64,000 nucleotides of DNA from Micromonospora parva (GTDB lineage: Bacteria; Actinomycetota; Actinomycetes; Mycobacteriales; Micromonosporaceae), in NCBI RefSeq assembly GCF_000718515.1, contig NZ_JNZS01000004.1:431851-495850 (forward strand), in the 5' to 3' direction. This document shows, in pieces, positions 61,897 through 64,000 of this stretch; within the stretch, counting starts at the first letter, position 1; the number at the start of each line of letters is the position of its first letter. The position numbers and the translations under genes were made by a program. Under the pieces are notes generated by a model, which had not been told where the DNA came from, made no database searches, and saw only the letters and a program-made list of their open reading frames with translations.

Positions 61897-62068
61897 GGAG
61901 CCTCCCCTGACAATCGTCCCCTTCTTAGACGTTCGTGAGTGCCATCACGGTTGCGGCGGGTGCGCATCTTTCTTCCGGCGTCCCGCATCGTGCAACACTG
62001 GATGGTCGGCCAGCGGCGGGTATGCGACCCGTTCCGGCCGGACGGCCAACCGAGGAGAGGACGCTGGC

Positions 62069-63748
62069 GTGAGCGGTGGACCACTGATCGTGCAGTCGGA
62101 CAAGACCCTGCTGCTGGAGATCGACCACCCCGACGCGCAGGCCTGCCGGATGGCGATTGCGCCGTTCGCGGAGCTGGAACGCTCGCCGGAGCACGTGCAC
62201 ACCTACCGACTGACCCCGCTGGGCCTGTGGAACGCCCGCGCGGCAGGGCACGACGCCGAGGGTGTCGTCGACTCGCTGATCAAGTACTCCCGCTATCCGG
62301 TGCCGCACGCCCTGCTGGTGGACGTGGCCGAGACGATGGACCGGTACGGCCGGTTGCAGCTCGCCAACGACCCGGCGTACGGGCTGGTGCTGCGCGCACT
62401 GGACCGGCTGGTGCTGATCGAGGTGGCCAAGAGCAAGAAGCTCGCCGGGATGCTCGGCGACAAGATCGACGATGACACCATCCGGGTGCATCCGTCCGAG
62501 CGGGGCCGACTCAAGCAGGCGCTGCTGAAGCTGGGTTGGCCGGCGGAGGACCTGGCCGGTTACGTCGACGGTGAGGCGCACCCGATCGAGTTGGCCGAGG
62601 CCGGCAAGGACGGGCGCAAGCCGTTCACGCTGCGGTCGTACCAGCGGGAAGCCGTCGAGGCGTTCTGGGCCGGCGGGTCGGGGGTGGTGGTGCTGCCGTG
62701 CGGCGCCGGCAAGACCCTGGTCGGCGCGGCGGCGATGGCCGAGGCGAAGGCGACGACGCTGATCCTGGTGACCAACACGGTGGCGGGACGGCAGTGGAAG
62801 CGGGAGCTGATCGCCCGCACCTCGTTGACCGAGGAGGAGATCGGCGAGTACTCGGGCGAGCGCAAGGAGATCCGCCCGGTCACCATCGCCACGTACCAGG
62901 TGCTCACCTCGCGGCGCGGCGGCGCGTTCACCCACCTGGACCTGTTCGGGGCCCGCGACTGGGGCCTGGTCGTCTACGACGAGGTGCACCTGCTGCCCGC
63001 GCCGATCTTCCGGTTCACCGCGGACCTCCAGGCCCGCCGCCGGCTGGGCCTGACGGCGACCCTGGTACGTGAGGACGGCCGCGAGGGTGACGTGTTCAGC
63101 CTCATCGGCCCGAAGCGGTACGACGCGCCGTGGAAGGACATCGAGTCGCAGGGCTGGATCGCCCCGGCTGAGTGCACCGAGGTACGGGTGACCCTGACCG
63201 ACGCGGAGCGGATGTCGTACGCGACAGCGGAGGCCGAGGAGCGCTACCGGATGGCGGCGACCGCCCGCACCAAGCTGCCGGTGGTGAAGGCGCTTGTCGA
63301 CCGGCACCCGGAGGACCAGGTGTTGGTGATCGGCGCGTACATCGACCAGTTGCACCAGCTCGGCGAGTACCTCGACGCGCCGATCATCCAGGGCTCGACC
63401 ACGAACAAGGAGCGGGAGCGGCTCTTCGACGCGTTCCGCACCGGGGAGATCCGCACGTTGGTGATCTCGAAGGTCGGGAACTTCTCCATCGACCTGCCCG
63501 AGGCGGCGGTGGCGATTCAGGTGTCCGGGACGTTCGGGTCACGCCAGGAGGAGGCGCAGCGCCTGGGCCGGGTGCTCCGGCCGAAGGCCGACGGCCGGCA
63601 GGCGCACTTCTACACAGTGGTGTCCCGGGACACGATCGACACGGAGTACGCGGCCCACCGGCAACGCTTCCTCGCCGAGCAGGGGTACGCGTACACGATC
63701 GTCGACGCCGACGACGTCCTCGGCCCGTCCCTGCCGTCCTTCGACTGA
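62069..63748 (+). CDS. xpb: XPB/Rad25-type DNA repair helicase
   Basis: 559 aa SF2 helicase. An N-terminal damage-recognition domain (1-~180) precedes Walker A (VVLPCGAGKTLV, ~211). The DEVH box (VVYDEVHLLPAP, ~304), motif III RRLGLTATLVREDG and motif VI RQEEAQRLGRVLRPK follow. It matches the actinobacterial XPB (Ercc3) class, a 3'-5' translocase acting in repair. GTG start with GAGGA upstream. It pairs with the helicase-associated gene at 58.2-60.7 kb. Confidence 0.95.
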   Translation: MSGGPLIVQSDKTLLLEIDHPDAQACRMAIAPFAELERSPEHVHTYRLTPLGLWNARAAGHDAEGVVDSLIKYSRYPVPHALLVDVAETMDRYGRLQLANDPAYGLVLRALDRLVLIEVAKSKKLAGMLGDKIDDDTIRVHPSERGRLKQALLKLGWPAEDLAGYVDGEAHPIELAEAGKDGRKPFTLRSYQREAVEAFWAGGSGVVVLPCGAGKTLVGAAAMAEAKATTLILVTNTVAGRQWKRELIARTSLTEEEIGEYSGERKEIRPVTIATYQVLTSRRGGAFTHLDLFGARDWGLVVYDEVHLLPAPIFRFTADLQARRRLGLTATLVREDGREGDVFSLIGPKRYDAPWKDIESQGWIAPAECTEVRVTLTDAERMSYATAEAEERYRMAATARTKLPVVKALVDRHPEDQVLVIGAYIDQLHQLGEYLDAPIIQGSTTNKERERLFDAFRTGEIRTLVISKVGNFSIDLPEAAVAIQVSGTFGSRQEEAQRLGRVLRPKADGRQAHFYTVVSRDTIDTEYAAHRQRFLAEQGYAYTIVDADDVLGPSLPSFD

Positions 63749-63770
63749 TTCGGCGCAGCGCGGCCTTGAT

Positions 63771-63839
63771 CGACTCGGTTTTCAGGAAGTCGCGGTGTCC
63801 GGGGCAGGTTGATGCCCCGGTTTCACCGAACCCGAGTCG
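63771..63839 (+). terminator. Nested hairpin after xpb
   Basis: Outer arms CGACTCGGTT (63771-63780) and AACCCGAGTCG (63829-63839) with one bulge, inner perfect arms CCGGGGCA and TGCCCCGG with a 6-nt loop. It lies 22 nt after the xpb stop. The remaining bases to the window end show no gene. Confidence 0.55.
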
Positions 63840-63894
63840 GTCACCGCGTTGCCTGCGGGGCAGCGCCAGGGGGCAACGTGCCTCTCGCGCTCAC

Positions 63895-63920
63895 TTTGGA
63901 GCTGATGCCGTGAACGAATC
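63895..63920 (+). repeat. Copy of a 26-bp dispersed element (TTTGGAGCTGATGCCG...)
   Basis: Starts TTTGGAGCTGATG and ends AACGAATC. It agrees at 23 of 26 positions with the inverted copy at 55916-55941. A partial copy lies at 55534. All copies are outside conserved coding regions. Confidence 0.6.
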
Positions 63921-64000
63921 AGCCGCCCCGGCCCCTGCCGCCCACGCCCCCGCGCCCGAGTAACACCCACCCCCACCCCATCCGCGCGGTGATCAAGAGG

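Noticed and set aside
63895..63963. Short frame at the end of the window (VNESAAPAPAAHAPAPE)
   Set aside because: Seventeen codons of low complexity starting in a dispersed repeat; no ribosome site or conserved content.

Overview
The window looks like chromosome of a Micromonosporaceae actinomycete, most likely Micromonospora. The sequence is very GC-rich, with G or C at nearly all third codon positions. It carries an actinobacterial type VII (ESX) locus, SepH, an XPB-type helicase with its partner protein, futalosine-pathway menaquinone genes, and many promoters that place transcription at the start codon. I see no rRNA, tRNA, CRISPR array, prophage or intact insertion sequence.

Layout. (1) 0.1-11.3 kb: ESX secretion locus: two WXG100 proteins, EccC, EccD, EccE and EccB, plus a translationally coupled pair of putative substrates; no mycosin is in view. 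(2) 11.4-19.1 kb: small membrane, envelope and stress proteins (coiled-coil membrane protein, YkvA/DUF1232, PPOX-fold protein, secreted C39 peptidase, FUSC transporter, hemerythrin, MT0933-like protein, AI-2E permease, hydrolase). (3) 19.1-25.3 kb: a glycoside phosphorylase (GH65) coupled to a beta-phosphoglucomutase-like HAD, a thioesterase, a membrane protein and an orphan sugar-ABC ATPase. (4) 25.4-31.3 kb: a four-gene teichoic-acid-like operon (TagG, TagH, CDP-alcohol phosphotransferase, TagF-like polymerase). (5) 31.3-43.8 kb: metabolism and cell division: serine deaminase, PspC, DUF4230, glutaryl-CoA-type dehydrogenase, nitroreductase, aldose epimerase, MFS, PdxH, citrate synthase, SerC, SepH. 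(6) 43.8-51.3 kb: two local regulatory circuits, each a MarR-type regulator with visible operators, then a purine permease. (7) 51.3-64 kb: a typical actinobacterial block (DUF2530, DUF3027, MFS, MqnB, HTH-GNAT, MqnD, cold-shock protein, HAD, helicase partner, L,D-transpeptidase, XPB).

Three features stand out. First, eleven genes have a TANNNT -10 box only 6-7 nt before the start codon, which predicts leaderless mRNAs. Second, the regulator at 45.6 kb joins an IS30-transposase-type HTH to a MarR domain and faces a DUF4097-hydrolase operon across an intergenic region with two identical palindromes, one on its own -35 box. Third, the 5' side of the HTH-GNAT gene at 54.5-56.2 kb holds three different tandem arrays (18, 15 and 14 bp units) within 900 bp; the 15-bp array sits inside a 412-bp segment bounded by perfect 13-bp inverted repeats. 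Most convergent gene pairs are separated by strong hairpins.
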